A DNA stretch of 64,000 nucleotides from Candidatus Didemnitutus mandela (GCA_002591725.1 NJAL01000003.1:248001-312000); one strand, 5' to 3'; shown: positions 28,340-39,226, counted from the stretch's first letter. Notes: a model not told the origin generated them from the letters alone. Made by a program: numbers and translations.

Positions 28340-31010
28340 CGTGAGGCTTTTTCTTTTCAGCCTTGGCGGGGATGCAGGTTACTTTGTTCAGGTGGATGGA
28401 ATAGGGCGGAATAGAGATGTTGCTTGGCGAGGACCGGTCAGTTCTTCGGTGGCAATAGAATTTGGTGCTACTCATGTGAGAACGATTTCAATTAAGGTGT
28501 TCTGGAAATTCTAGACTTATTCGAACACTGCGCGGAGCCAATACTGGTTGGTGCTAGAAGACTTGGTGGTTTTGCGTGAGGATGGACTCCTTGGCACGCA
28601 CAGGCTCTTGCTATTCGTCGAAGATACCGTGATCGTGCAGGTGGAGAGCAATTGCTCTCATGGTGTTGGCGATGGCGGCGGGTCTAGTCCGGAGCGACGG
28701 TGGCGTAGGTGTCGATGAATCCGTAGCGGGTGAACGTGTTGCTGAGGCTGGCTCCGGTATTGGGCAAGCAGGCTCCGCCCACTTCTTTGTGGACTTTCAC
28801 GTGCAGCCGGTCGGAATAAGTCGAAACGAGAAGGCTAAGGTTGCGAGGGAAGATAGACGTCATGCGAGTCGGTGGCAGGCCAGCAAAGTGGGGCTATAAC
28901 CTTGAAAAATTTGATTGGATATATCGTATTTCATTGTGGAGCTGCTCGGGTTGTTAGGAAACTTGGCGCGCTTTTGCGTAGACTGGCTTGGCATTGCGCA
29001 AAAGGTGGGGGCGGCGATCACACGGTATCGGGACCGAAGTCACCGCCTTTGGCGATTTATACCTGGCTGCGGGCAAATTGGCTGGTGATCCATGTCTTAG
29101 CTTTGATGTTGGTGCGCGCTATGACGTCAGTTAGCTGGGGCAGCCTAGCCTAAAGCGGAGATCGTTGTTGGCTGAGCGGGTGCGGAACACCGGCTTCCAG
29201 CGGGTCACCGACAAGGGTAGAGCGGAGAAGCGGAGAAGCGGAATATTTTATCGAGCTTGGCGCAGGCCTTCCGGGGCGGAAGGCCGGGATCGGTACCATA
29301 GATTACTATATATAGCAATTGGAATTGCAGGACAAGATCAGCGCGGTTGGCGACCTCCGAAAATTCGAACGCATCGTCCATGGCATTGAAGTGCGTACCA
29401 AAGGTGTGACCGGCGAGGATGTGCTGGAGGTCGTCGGCGCTATACTTGCCGAGTCCGTCGATTAGAAAGATGTTGCTGGCGATGGAGACTGAGCCGTTGG
29501 TTTGTCCTTGGATTCGGCAAGCTTGCCGCTGCCAATGTGTACGCTGATGCAGATACGGCCGGCTTCGAAGTTGGCCGGTTTCAGGCTAAGTCGGACGCCA
29601 GTTTGGGGACTGGAGTAGTGTAGCATCCAGGTCGTCGACCGTTGTCTTTTTCGCAACGTTTTCGTCTATTCCAAACGCTTTGTAGGCGGAGTCGGTGTTG
29701 GTTATCTTCTCGGGCAGCATAACCGGGTCGTTGCGGCTAGCGCGATAAGACGGCCATGATTTCCTCAGCTGGGTCGTTAGAAAGTGTGAGGTTGCCGGAG
29801 ACGAAGATGATGTGGACGATTTTTTCGTCCAAAACTTTATGGAGGTCTGCAAAACAGTTGGCAAAGGTGATCTTTCCCAAAACGGGTGCATAGAATGCAA
29901 GTTTGGGCGGGCTCGAAGCCCCGTAGCTCACGGCACGACGGAATCCCTGTTTTACTACTGGCGAGGACAGGGCGCCACCAATCGGATCTGCAGGCGAACT
30001 CTATGGAAACGTTGCGGAAAAATTGGACTATTTGACTACGCTGACCGAGCCGGAAAGAAATGAGGAGCCTTTTTTTGGTGAGGACTTCAATGCGACAGCT
30101 GAGCATATTGAACAGGAGTGTGCTCGGGAGGGATTTGAAGTTGTTGGCCGCGATGTCTGTTTCGAAAGCTTAGGATGCCACCGTCTCGGTCGCGAGGTGT
30201 ACGATTTACATTTACTATTCCCGGAAGGGGCGTGTCTTGGAACTGGTTGACTTTGTCGGTCGTGCCGAGGCCCGGCTTCGGTTGTTCTAGCGTGTGGGTG
30301 GTGACAGGTGGAAAAGAATCTCGCACAGCTGTTTTTTAGCTTTCGACGGGCTGGACCGAAATTGACAACGGACCGTGTTTATTATAATTATAAGTTAAAA
30401 TTTAATACCTTTTTGTAAGAATAACGACCGTTGAGTAGTGTTGATAAATTCTTCCGAGCCTATCGGGATGCACTGGGCGGGGCAGCTGTACGGTAGAGAA
30501 AAGTTGATTTACCGATGGACTGGTGGAACTCGACCGAGTGACGGACGTGCTTTTCGCTGAGGAATGATTGCCGCACTCCTTGTCGATTTCCTTTTTCGCT
30601 GAGCTTGAGGGTGTCGGCGTAGTCGGCGAAAAGGGTGAGGGCTTTTTCGAAGATTTCCGGTTTCGCGTCGAACAGTTCGAACTGGCAAACTGTGGCGGTC
30701 GAAGCTAGCGCCGTCGCCGAAGCTCATGACGGGCCATTGGAAATACTCGACGAGCATGCTGTCAGGGGCAGTGGGGTCTGTCGTTGTTTGAGAAAGTGGG
30801 GCGAAACTACGTTGGGCTCTCGGCTTTCTCGAGCGAACCGAACCAACTGCGACGAGGAAGCACAGGCTGGCGCGTTTGCGCGGTTTTTGATTTGGCAGGA
30901 GGACGTAGTGGATGCTGTTGTGTAGATGGCTCGACTTGACGGCGGGATTAACAGGGGGGGCGACCACAGCTTGTGGCAAGCTTGGTTGCGAGAAGAAACA
31001 GCAATAAGCG
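28340..31010 (-). pseudogene. Degraded M16 (insulinase-type) zinc peptidase
   Basis: On the minus strand the N-terminus reads HNSIHYVLLPNQKPRKRASL (~30870-30930), typical of two-domain M16 peptidases (NG..YVLLPN..P..R.SLR). The expected zinc motif HFLEH appears as HFLKQ in another frame (~30790), so the motif is destroyed. MLVEYFQ (~30745) follows, then GLGKYSADDLQHILAGHTF (~29405-29460), and KVHKEVGGACLPNTGASLSN (~28740-28800), comparable to the family's R..I REE.GG.YSP. The end is SIATEELT near 28450. The span of about 2.7 kb fits a ~900-residue peptidase. Dozens of frame changes and stops make it a long, thoroughly eroded gene. Confidence 0.8.
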
Positions 31011-31206
31011 AACAAACGCTAATACTATAATACAATGCTAAATATGCTACAGGATAGAAGAAAAGAAAATTATGGAAAGAGGAGTATCTCCGACTCCGGG
31101 GAGATCGCAATGAATTATGCATATCCTGTATGATATTGGGTTGTGGCACTATGAAAATTTTTGTGGTCAACATCGAGAATGATTTTCTATCTCATGCCTT
31201 GATCCA

Positions 31207-32253
31207 ATGAAAGCCAAACGTCAGCAAAAACGCTCTGAGGACATTAACGCCGCCCTAGCTGTTAAAAAAGGTCCAATTTCGCAGTTCATTGCGCACAACT
31301 ACCGTCATTTTAACGCTGCAGCGTTGATCGATGCGGCCAAGGGCTATGAAAACCACCTGAAGGCCGGCGGCCAGATGTTAGTGACGCTGGCTGGCGCTAT
31401 GTCTACAGCCGAAATCGGTATCACGCTCGCCGAAATGATTCGGCAGGGCAAGATCGACGCGATTGTCTGCACGGGCGCGAACCTCGAGGAGGATATTTTT
31501 AATCTTCTGGCCCACGACTACTACGAGCGCGTGCCGCATTACCGTTACCTGACGTCGAGCGACGAACAAGCCCTCCTCGATAGGCACATGAACAGAGTTA
31601 CCGATACCTGCATTCCCGAGAGCGAGGCAATGCGCCGTGTCGAGGCTGCGGTGGCGGAGAAGTGGGTGGCAGCGGACCAGGCGAGCGAACGCTATTTTCC
31701 GCATGAGTTTATGTATAAAATTCTTCGTTCCGGGGAATTGAAAAAATTCTATCAGATCGATCCGAAGAATTCTTGGATGCTAGCGGCGTGCGAAAAAAAC
31801 TTGCCCATCATCGTTCCTGGCTGGGAAGATGCAACGCTTGGAAACATGTATGCCGGCCGTGTAATCACCAGCGAAATCAAGAATGTCCACACCGTCCGCA
31901 CTGGAATCGAATACATGGCCTGGCTTGCAGATTGGTATACAAAAAGTTCAAAAAAACTGCGAAACGGCGAGGGCTCGGTCGGCTTCTTCCAAATCGGCGG
32001 CGGCATCGCGGGTGACTTTCCGATCTGCGTCGTGCCAATGTTGCACCAGGATCTCGGCCGCACGGACGTGCCGCTCTGGGGTTATTTCTGTCAGGTCAGC
32101 AACTCGACCACGAGCTATGGCAGCTACTCGGGTGCCGTACCCAACGAAAAGATTACTTGGGGCAAACTCGGTGAAAAGACGCCAAAGTTCATCGTCGAAT
32201 CCGACGCGACCATCGTGGCGCCGCTTATATTTAGCTGGGTGCTCGGCCGCTGA
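31207..32253 (+). CDS. Deoxyhypusine-synthase-like protein
   Basis: A 348-residue cytosolic protein with the deoxyhypusine synthase fold signatures: LVTLAGAMSTAEIGITLAEM and DAIVCTGANLEEDIFN in the NAD-binding part, GFFQIGGGIAGDFPICVVP, and the C-terminal SGAVPNEKITWGKLGE, where the Lys of WGK corresponds to the catalytic lysine of the eukaryotic enzyme. Bacteria lack eIF5A, so the substrate must differ. Relatives in plants make homospermidine, so a polyamine aminobutyl-transfer reaction is the likely role. It is intact from ATG 31207 to 32253 while the DNA on both sides is ruined, so it is probably under selection. No polyamine gene is adjacent. Confidence 0.88.
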   Translation: MKAKRQQKRSEDINAALAVKKGPISQFIAHNYRHFNAAALIDAAKGYENHLKAGGQMLVTLAGAMSTAEIGITLAEMIRQGKIDAIVCTGANLEEDIFNLLAHDYYERVPHYRYLTSSDEQALLDRHMNRVTDTCIPESEAMRRVEAAVAEKWVAADQASERYFPHEFMYKILRSGELKKFYQIDPKNSWMLAACEKNLPIIVPGWEDATLGNMYAGRVITSEIKNVHTVRTGIEYMAWLADWYTKSSKKLRNGEGSVGFFQIGGGIAGDFPICVVPMLHQDLGRTDVPLWGYFCQVSNSTTSYGSYSGAVPNEKITWGKLGEKTPKFIVESDATIVAPLIFSWVLGR

Positions 32254-32370
32254 GGTGAAGAGAAAACCGAACGTCGAAAGTTAAAAAACACTTTTAAACA
32301 CTTTTAGTGACAGTGGCCCATTCTGTCCGAAATCTTTTATGAGTGGATTTTCCCTTTTTGTTTCGAAACT

Positions 32371-33663
32371 TTGATCTGGCTCTACCGTTTTCTTTTTCTG
32401 CCAGCTCTCTTGCTGGCTTCGCCCTATTATCTGTGGCGAATGTGGAAGCGCGGTTGTTTCATCGAGGGATTTTGGCATCGCTTCGGTGTAGTGCAGGCGC
32501 TTCCCGCGAAACAGGAAGGAGTTTCTCGCGTGTGGGTTCAAGCGGTAAGCTTGGGGAAACTGTTGGCGATTGGGCCACTGCTTGAGGCACTGAAACGCGA
32601 TGGTCGCACCGAGGTTTACTTGACAACGACGACTAATATGGGCTATCGTCTTGCGGGCAAAAAGTATTACGGGCTTACAGATGAGGATCTGTTACTTCCC
32701 GTTTGATTTCTGGTGGTTTTCAGCGCTGGCATGGCGGAAGGTGCAGCCGGACCTTGTAATTCTGATCGAGGGCGAGCGCTGGCCCGAACATGTCCATCAA
32801 GCTTGCTGTAGCCATGTGCCGGTGCTCTCCGTGAACGCACGGCTTTCTGACCGAAGCTTCCGCTGGTCGTTGAAATTTTGCGGGGCGCTTGCGGCTGTTT
32901 CAACCGGAATCACGCGCGTGCTTTGCGCGACGCGAACAGATACCGAGCAATTTTTGCAACTCGGGTTCCCGGCGGCGCGGGTGGAAACGATCGGTAATCT
33001 CAAGCTTGATGTCGCAATTCCCCGATTGAGCGTGGAAGAGAAAAACGAATTGCGTCGCGAGCTCGGGTTAGCCGGTGAGTTGATTCTCCTCGGTTCATCG
33101 ACGTGGCCGGGCGAGGAAAGTGCGCTCTTGCAAGCGCTGCATGCGGCGCGCACGCGTCGCATGTCGGCATCTTTGTTGCTGGTGCCGCGCCACGCCGAGC
33201 GTCGGGAGGAGTTGCGGGCGTTGTTCAAAAAATCTGGTCTGACTTTTCATTTCCGTTCCGATGGTTGCGCAACGGGGCTGGTGGATGTTGCTGTGGGCGA
33301 CACAACCGGCGAGCTGCGCCGGTTTACGCAGCTGGCCGATCTTGTTTTCACGGGGAAGAGCCTTGCACCGCACCGAGGGCGGACAGACCCCGGTGGAAGC
33401 GGCGATTCTCTGTAAGCCGGTGCTGCACGGACCGCACATGTTGAATTTTTGCGAAATTACCGAGTCGCTCAATACAGCCGGGGCTGTGCGCAGCGTGGCT
33501 ACGCATAGCGAGCTAGCTTTCAGTAGTTGCCGAACTGCTGGGGGACGCGGCACAGCGGGAAAAAATGGTCGCAGCGGCGCATGTGTTGAGCGAAGCCAAC
33601 CGTGGTGCGACGGATCGAACACTTGCTGTGATTTATAAGCAGCTTTCCTCCTTGGCTCAATAG
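32371..33663 (+). pseudogene. waaA: Frameshifted Kdo transferase
   Basis: WaaA transfers Kdo from CMP-Kdo to lipid A. Starting at TTG 32371, the first frame gives a membrane anchor LYRFLFLPALLLASPYYLWR, WVQAVSLGKLLAIGPLL and VYLTTTTNMGYRLA. A frameshift near 32690 moves to a frame with FPFDFWWFSALAWRKVQPDL, VILIEGERWP, ETIGNLKLDV and LILLGSSTWPGEES. A second shift near 33365 leads to TEGGQTPVEAAILCKPVLHG. A third near 33525 leads to the C-terminus VAELLGDAAQREKMVAAAHV ending at 33663. The segments remain well conserved, so inactivation looks recent. Without another copy the cell could not add Kdo to lipid A. Confidence 0.88.
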
Positions 33664-33689
33664 TGATCGGTGCGCTGGTCCGTTGCTTT

Positions 33690-34741
33690 CAGCATACGGG
33701 CGGCAATGTTGCACGACGCGGCGGAACCGGGCGAGACGGCGAAGATTATAGCGCAAAAGCCCCTATTTGATGATGTAGTGGGGAAAGGCCTGCTATAAAG
33801 TGGCGACGGTCTCACGCGCTGTTCGGGCCAAGCGCTCCGGTTTTGTTGCGGCGAAGGAGTTTGTAGTTTTCCTTCTCCTGACCGAGAGCAATCTGGTTTA
33901 CGATCATTGGGCAGAGCACGTTGATCGCTTCCTGGGTGGTGGCGCCACCCGCTTTGCTGATTACCACGTGATTGGTTATCAGAAGCTCAGGAATACGGTT
34001 TGTCCAACCGAAGACACCGACGACTTTGGCTGCGGATTTTTCGGCGATCGCCCGCAGCTCGCTTTGGAACTTGGTGTTGCGACAGGCCGTGATAGTAACG
34101 TGCCAGTCCTTTGGTTGGACGAGAGGGGCGGCGGTTTCGAGTTCCTGGGCGCGGCTGGAGTTTGTCATAAGCAACACGCATTGCTTCCGGCCGAATTTGG
34201 GTTCCGGCGGCTGGGTCTGCTCATCGCGATCGGCGAAGGCGAGGTAGATGGGAAGTCCGTAAACATGTAGGTGCTTGGCGTCGATGCCAGTGCGGTGGGG
34301 GACAGCGGCGGAGTCGGCGGCGGTGGCGAACCACCAGGTCGACAGCGTACGATACCACAGCGAATTCACTGTGATTGTGTCCGTGACAATCGCGAAGTGC
34401 GGGCAAACAGGGATGCCGCAATCACGGAGCTTGTTCAAAAACCCCGAATAGACCGGATAGGTGGAATAAGTGGCTTGGGGCTTCTTATCTTCCGGATAAG
34501 TTTAACGTTAGCCGGGCATTGCCAAAAAGAGATGTGGAGCTACATGCGAGCGATCGATCCAGCTGTAGACGGCGCTCCATAGCCGCGGCGCACCACGTGG
34601 TTGAGTCGCGGAGCCTTCAAAGAAAAAAGATCGATTAGCTTGGCGCTGGTATCGTTGTGCCCGTTGAAGGTGCTCGCTAGGAGGGCGAGCTGCGCTGTTG
34701 TGCCCCTTGCCGTAGCTCGGCCGTAAGGATGAGCACGCGTT
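33690..34741 (-). pseudogene. Degraded MGDG-synthase-family glycosyltransferase
   Basis: The longest piece (33812-34438) contains WWFATAADSAAVPHRTGID, PKDWHVTITACRNTKFQSEL, GWTNRIPELLITNHVVISKA and GGATTQEAINVLCPMIVNQI, the donor-binding end of the MGDG synthase / UDP-sugar lipid glycosyltransferase family. Upstream on the minus strand, VLILTAELRQG near 34735 matches the N-terminal KVLILTA..G.GH motif, and LWSAVYSWIDRSH plus STYPVYSGFLNKL precede the long piece in other frames. The frame is broken at least three times and the C-terminus is eroded. It lies directly downstream of the LpxH-like gene, so the two probably formed an envelope-lipid operon. Confidence 0.8.
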
Positions 34742-34744
34742 ACG

Positions 34745-35572
34745 TTATGGCTTGGCTAAAGCGAGGATGGACGCGGCGTCATTGGGGCCATCGGGACCAG
34801 TTGCGGGCGACATTGGCGCAAATTGGAGAAGACGACCGAAACCGATCAATTCAAACGTGCCGTCTTGGTGCTCGACGATCGCGGTGAGTGATTCGATCCA
34901 GTCGCCGGAATTGAGATAGTGGATGTTGCCGATCTTTTTGTCGGCGGGCATGTGGATATGGCCGCAGATGACGCCAACACAGCCGCGTTTGTTGGCGAGC
35001 GCTGCGACTTGATTCTCGAATCTGCCGATGAAGCTGGCTGCCTTTTTGACGCACATCCTGGTAGCTTTGCTGAGCGATAAATGCTCTTTACCACGAAATT
35101 TGCGAAACCAGTTGTAGGCGCGGTTGAGACGGAGGAGCAAGACGTAGCCCATATCACCGAGATCGGCAAGGAAGGTAATGTTTTTGATGACGCCGTCAAA
35201 CATGTCGCCGTGGAGCAGGAGGTAGCGGCCATGCGGCGTTTCCAGGATGCCATCCTCGGCAAAGCGGATCCGCTCCAACTGCATGGGTAGAAAGCTGGCG
35301 AGAAAATCGTCGTGGTTGCCGCGAAGGTAGGTCACCTCGACGTCGTGTTTCTGCACGAGCGAGAGAATGTGGCGGATGAATCCCGTGTGGGACTTCGCCC
35401 AGTATCCGTTGCGGCGCAGGCGCCAGCCATCGATGATGTCGCCGTTAAGGATAAGGCGTTCGCAGCGGACGTTCTTGAGGAAGTGTGTGGCTTCTTCGGC
35501 TTTGCTATCCGGTGTCCCGAGGTGGACATCCGAGAGGATGACGGAACGGACGTGGAAGACGGGTTTGCTCAT
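34745..35572 (-). CDS. LpxH-like metallophosphoesterase
   Basis: A calcineurin-like phosphoesterase of 275 residues with the complete metal-site set: SDVHLGT, NGDIIDGW, RGNHDDF, LLHGDMFD and CGHIHMPA. It belongs to the UDP-2,3-diacylglucosamine diphosphatase-like family, which hydrolyses UDP-diacylglucosamine to lipid X in lipid A synthesis; some members have other substrates. I start at ATG 35572 (MSKPVFHVRSVIL). The ORF track extends to 36097, but that extra part is low-complexity and belongs to the decayed upstream DNA. The neighbours are a ruined glycosyltransferase on the same strand and, nearby, a ruined waaA, so the remaining role of this enzyme in lipid A synthesis is unclear. Confidence 0.88.
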   Translation of the reverse strand: MSKPVFHVRSVILSDVHLGTPDSKAEEATHFLKNVRCERLILNGDIIDGWRLRRNGYWAKSHTGFIRHILSLVQKHDVEVTYLRGNHDDFLASFLPMQLERIRFAEDGILETPHGRYLLLHGDMFDGVIKNITFLADLGDMGYVLLLRLNRAYNWFRKFRGKEHLSLSKATRMCVKKAASFIGRFENQVAALANKRGCVGVICGHIHMPADKKIGNIHYLNSGDWIESLTAIVEHQDGTFELIGFGRLLQFAPMSPATGPDGPNDAASILALAKP

Positions 35573-36940
35573 GATGAAAAAAGGTGTTGATAGTTGCGAA
35601 GTTGGAAAAGGAATGATGGTTTTGGCGAGGTGCGGAGCGTTGCCTCTTGGTTGATGGCTTTGAGTAGAATTGCGCTCGAAACTGTCGATGATGGTGCTCC
35701 CAAGAGAGTTTGTGGGCAGTTTCAAACCCGGCGTTGGCGACGCGGTGGCGCAGTTGACATCGACGACCAGACGCTTGACATGAACAATGAAATTAGTCTT
35801 GTCGCTTGACTGGAAAGACGAAACTACTTTCGCTGTTACAAAATTCGTTGTCCAACCACGTGGTTGAAAGTATTGACCGGCAGGCCGTTGTCCATGACAT
35901 CGGTGGTGACATTTCCAAAAATTTTCGTTGTGTTGGTGTGAAAACTGGCGAAGATGATAACCGGGCGGCGTTTCTGCTCTTGGACGAGCATAGGACTGTT
36001 CTCTACGAGCATCAGGCGGATGTGCGGGGACGACGGTTTTGACGGTGTCGAATGCGTGGAAAAGTAGGCTGTAATTTACCAGCGGCGAGCTGGCCAACGT
36101 TAAACGTTAAAGGCCAAAAGGTTCCGCTCCAAGCGGCCCGAAGCGACGGATTGTGGCAGCAGGGGCGAGAAGAGGGTGGTGCTAGCGCTCCGAGAAAGTA
36201 CCTGGAAGTTTTGGTAGTATTTTACCATCAATCGTTTGAATAGGTTTACGCATCGGCAAGGTAGGTTCTAGCGGTGCGATTTATGCATGTGGTGCAGCCC
36301 AGGTGCTGACCAGATGCCAGATGTGCCCTGAGGCTGACGTAGCAGTTGGGGATACATTGGCAAAATTTGCAGTGGAAACTAGGTGTGGCCCAAACGTCCA
36401 TTTGTAGGGCTGCGATGATCGCCAAAGGCCCTAAGACCCTAGTGGGGGCTTTTGGGTAGCGACGTAGACGAGGTCTGGCTGATGTACGCACCCAAAATTT
36501 GCAGGGGCGGCTGGAAATCGGCACACTAGGCGAGGGAAGCTGCCGGGTTGGCAAGGCAATGGGTGATTGGGTGATGATAAAACGAGGAAGTTTGTGTTTT
36601 TGGTGCGAGCGGATGATGCGAGCGGATGATAGTGATAGGTTACGGGATTACATCGCTTGATGGAGCAGTGTACGATTCGAACGAGCGTTATTGCAACACC
36701 ATTGGTCCCAGGTGCGTAAAGTTTCGATGACGAAGGCGAGCTCCAAGGATGATTGCCAGAGCAGGGAAAATCCGGTGGAACCAGCGTTTCAGAGAATAGG
36801 AGAATAGGTAAACTTTTTTGACGGACGAGTGGCAGCAAGGGAATGCTTGTGTGACAAATTCTTTTAAGTCACATCTTTGTATGTAAGTTTATAATTATGT
36901 AAGATGTGTTAAGTGTGTGTATTTATGTTACAGTATTTTA
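35573..36940. other. Gene-free stretch between the LpxH-like gene and ppk
   Basis: No intact gene. A minus-strand piece RRPVIIFASFHTNTTKIFGN (~35925-35990) and another with FCQCIPNCYVSLRAHLASGQ (~36300-36365) are protein-like but unplaced. The stretch contains three perfect tandem duplications (AACGTTA at 36096-36109, a 13-base unit at 36605-36630, AGAATAGG at 36793-36808). An inverted repeat CACATCTT / AAGATGTG (36870-36877 and 36901-36908) lies just before the putative ppk promoter. Confidence 0.4.
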
Positions 36941-36971
36941 TTGACACTTGTCGGCTTGAGCTAGCTACTTA
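36941..36971 (+). promoter_or_regulatory. Possible ppk promoter
   Basis: A perfect TTGACA (36941-36946) is followed 19 bases later by TACTTA (36966-36971), 17 bases before the ATG at 36989. Spacing is a little long and the -10 is weak, but the site is directly upstream of an intact gene in AT-rich DNA. An inverted repeat CACATCTT / AAGATGTG lies just upstream and could be a regulator site. Confidence 0.35.
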
Positions 36972-36988
36972 GCATCTAATACGTATTG

Positions 36989-39181
36989 ATGTACAAAACG
37001 AAGCCAAGCAAACGAACCCCACAAGTGCTTGCGAAGGCCGGAAAAGCTATGGCGTGTTGGTCGGGTAACCGTAACCCTGTCTATTTCAACCGCGAGTTGA
37101 GCTGGTTTGCTTTCAACCGCCGTGTACTCGAGCAGGCGCAGAATGAGGAGAGTCCTTTACTAGAGCGCGTGAAGTTTCTCGCGATCGTAAGCGCGAATCT
37201 CGATGAATTTTATGAAATTCGGGTAGCAGGCTTGTTTCAACAGCAAAGGGCGACGGAAAGCGAACTAAGTATCGACGGTTTGACACCGTTGCAGCAGCTT
37301 GCGCAGATTCGCACCGAGGCGAGCAAGCTGGTGAAGGAGCAATACGCGTGTTGGCACAGGTTGCTTTTACCCGCGTTGGCGAAGGAAGGGATCGTGTTCA
37401 AAACGGCGGTCCAGCTCGACGCCGGCGAGAAAAAATGGGTCGAGGATCATTTTCACAAGAAGGTGCAGCCAGTGATTACGCCGCTAGCGATAGATCAAGC
37501 GCATCCGTTCCCGCTCGTTCCGAACAAAACGCTAAACCTCCTGCTATCGCTCGATAATCCTGGCCGGCCGGCCGGCCAGAAGCATCTTGCGATCCTGCCC
37601 GTGCCGCGTAGCCTCCCGGGGATCGTGCTGTTGGATGACGGCATCAAAGACGGACACCAGCGTTTTATTTTCCTGAGCGAAATTATGAAGCTGCACGCTG
37701 GGGAGCTGTTTCCCGATTACCACATAAACCGGGCAAGTTCCTTTCGGGTGACTCGCAACAGCGATCTTTACATCGACGACGAGGAGGCCGAAAACCTATT
37801 GAAGAAAATTGAAGAGGAGCTACGCAACTTGCATCGCGGCGCGGCGGTGCGGCTCGAGATCGAGCCTGGTCTGGAAGAACCGATTCTCCAGGCTTTTTGC
37901 CGCAAGCTTGCGGTGCCTTCGGACGGCATTTTTAAAATCGATGGGCCGCTCAACCTGATGCGGCTCTTTAGTCTTTACGAACGTACGGAGCGACCTGACT
38001 TGAAGTTTCCCCCCTTTGCCTCGGCGGAGCCGCTGGTGTTTCAAGGGCGGCGGTCGCTGTTCAATGCCATAGTCGAGCGCGATGTATTGTTGCATCATCC
38101 CTACGAATCGTTTTCGCCCGTTGTTGCTTTCATCGAGGAAGCGGCGCGCGATCCCGAGGTGCTGGCGATCAAGCAAACACTCTACCGAACGAGCGGCGAT
38201 TCGCCGGTGGTGCAGGCGTTGATTGACGCATCACACAGCGGTAAACAGGTGACTGCGCTGGTGGAGTTGAAGGCTCGTTTCGACGAAGCCAATAATATCA
38301 AATGGGCTCGCGAGCTCGAAGAAGCTGGCGTGAACGTTGTCTACGGATTTGTTGGCCATAAGACGCATTGCAAATGTAGTCTGGTTATCCGACAGGAAGC
38401 GAACGGTTTGCGTCGCCTCGCTCATCTCGGCACGGGCAATTACAACCCGAAAACTGCGCTGGTTTACACCGATCTTAGTCTTTTCACAGCGTGTCCTGAG
38501 ATCACCTTCGAGATTGCTGAGCTGTTCAATTCGCTTACGGGCTTCGGCCGGTTGCCCGAGTTCAAGCACCTGCTGGTGGCGCCGTTTAATCTCCATGCGC
38601 GCACCCAAGAGCTGATTGCTGCCGAAGCTGCCAATGCTGCTGCCGGCAAGCCGGCCCGGATCATAGGAAAGATGAACAAGCTCGTTGACCAGGTAACGAT
38701 CGACAACCTCTACGCAGCGTCGCAGGCAGGCGTAAAAATTGACTTAATCGTTCGTTCGACGGATTGCTTACTACCAGGAGTCAAGGGTCTAAGCGAAAAT
38801 ATCACCTTGCGCAATATCGTTGGCCGTTTTCTCGAACACGCGCGAATTTATTATTTCGAAAACGGTGGCCAGCCGTTGGTATTTGCTGGGAGCGCGGATT
38901 GGATGCCCCGCAATTTTTTCCGTCGCGTCGAGGTATTGTATCCTATCTATGATCCGGAACTGCGCCGTCGGGTGATTGAGGAGATTTTGCCAGCCGAGCT
39001 GCGCGACAACGTGGATGCGCGCGTACTCGATTCCGATGGCTGCCACCGCAAGCCGATGCGGGCCGATGGGGAAAAGTTGCTCTCGGCCCAAGGCTGTTTC
39101 ATGAAATTTGCCCACCGGAACGGCGATGTCCCGACCGTTGCCCCTACGTTTTTGTTTCCGATTGGTAGTGAAAAAAATTAA
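36989..39181 (+). CDS. ppk: Polyphosphate kinase 1
   Basis: Reversibly transfers the gamma-phosphate of ATP to polyphosphate. Domain order is complete: N-terminal FNRELSWFAFNRRVLEQAQN, SANLDEFYEIRVAGL, the head region, and two phospholipase-D-like C-terminal domains. The catalytic, autophosphorylated His is in LAHLGTGNYNPKTALVYTD; a second conserved region is LVDQVTIDNLYAAS and the end has FAGSADWMPRNFFRRVE. The length of about 730 residues is normal. The ATG at 36989 immediately follows a TTG; the conserved part begins only at about residue 27, so the exact start is open. No ppx is adjacent; the phosphoesterase downstream is ruined. Polyphosphate storage fits the retained pst uptake system. 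Confidence 0.96.
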   Translation: MYKTKPSKRTPQVLAKAGKAMACWSGNRNPVYFNRELSWFAFNRRVLEQAQNEESPLLERVKFLAIVSANLDEFYEIRVAGLFQQQRATESELSIDGLTPLQQLAQIRTEASKLVKEQYACWHRLLLPALAKEGIVFKTAVQLDAGEKKWVEDHFHKKVQPVITPLAIDQAHPFPLVPNKTLNLLLSLDNPGRPAGQKHLAILPVPRSLPGIVLLDDGIKDGHQRFIFLSEIMKLHAGELFPDYHINRASSFRVTRNSDLYIDDEEAENLLKKIEEELRNLHRGAAVRLEIEPGLEEPILQAFCRKLAVPSDGIFKIDGPLNLMRLFSLYERTERPDLKFPPFASAEPLVFQGRRSLFNAIVERDVLLHHPYESFSPVVAFIEEAARDPEVLAIKQTLYRTSGDSPVVQALIDASHSGKQVTALVELKARFDEANNIKWARELEEAGVNVVYGFVGHKTHCKCSLVIRQEANGLRRLAHLGTGNYNPKTALVYTDLSLFTACPEITFEIAELFNSLTGFGRLPEFKHLLVAPFNLHARTQELIAAEAANAAAGKPARIIGKMNKLVDQVTIDNLYAASQAGVKIDLIVRSTDCLLPGVKGLSENITLRNIVGRFLEHARIYYFENGGQPLVFAGSADWMPRNFFRRVEVLYPIYDPELRRRVIEEILPAELRDNVDARVLDSDGCHRKPMRADGEKLLSAQGCFMKFAHRNGDVPTVAPTFLFPIGSEKN

Positions 39182-39226
39182 AGAAAGACTTCGCAGGAGG
39201 CTGCCGTTTTCAGCTAGTGGGAAATT

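Noticed and set aside
37561-37582. GGCCGGCCGGCCGGCC run inside ppk as a repeat element
   Set aside because: It is a short four-base-period run coding for part of the protein; the frame is intact.
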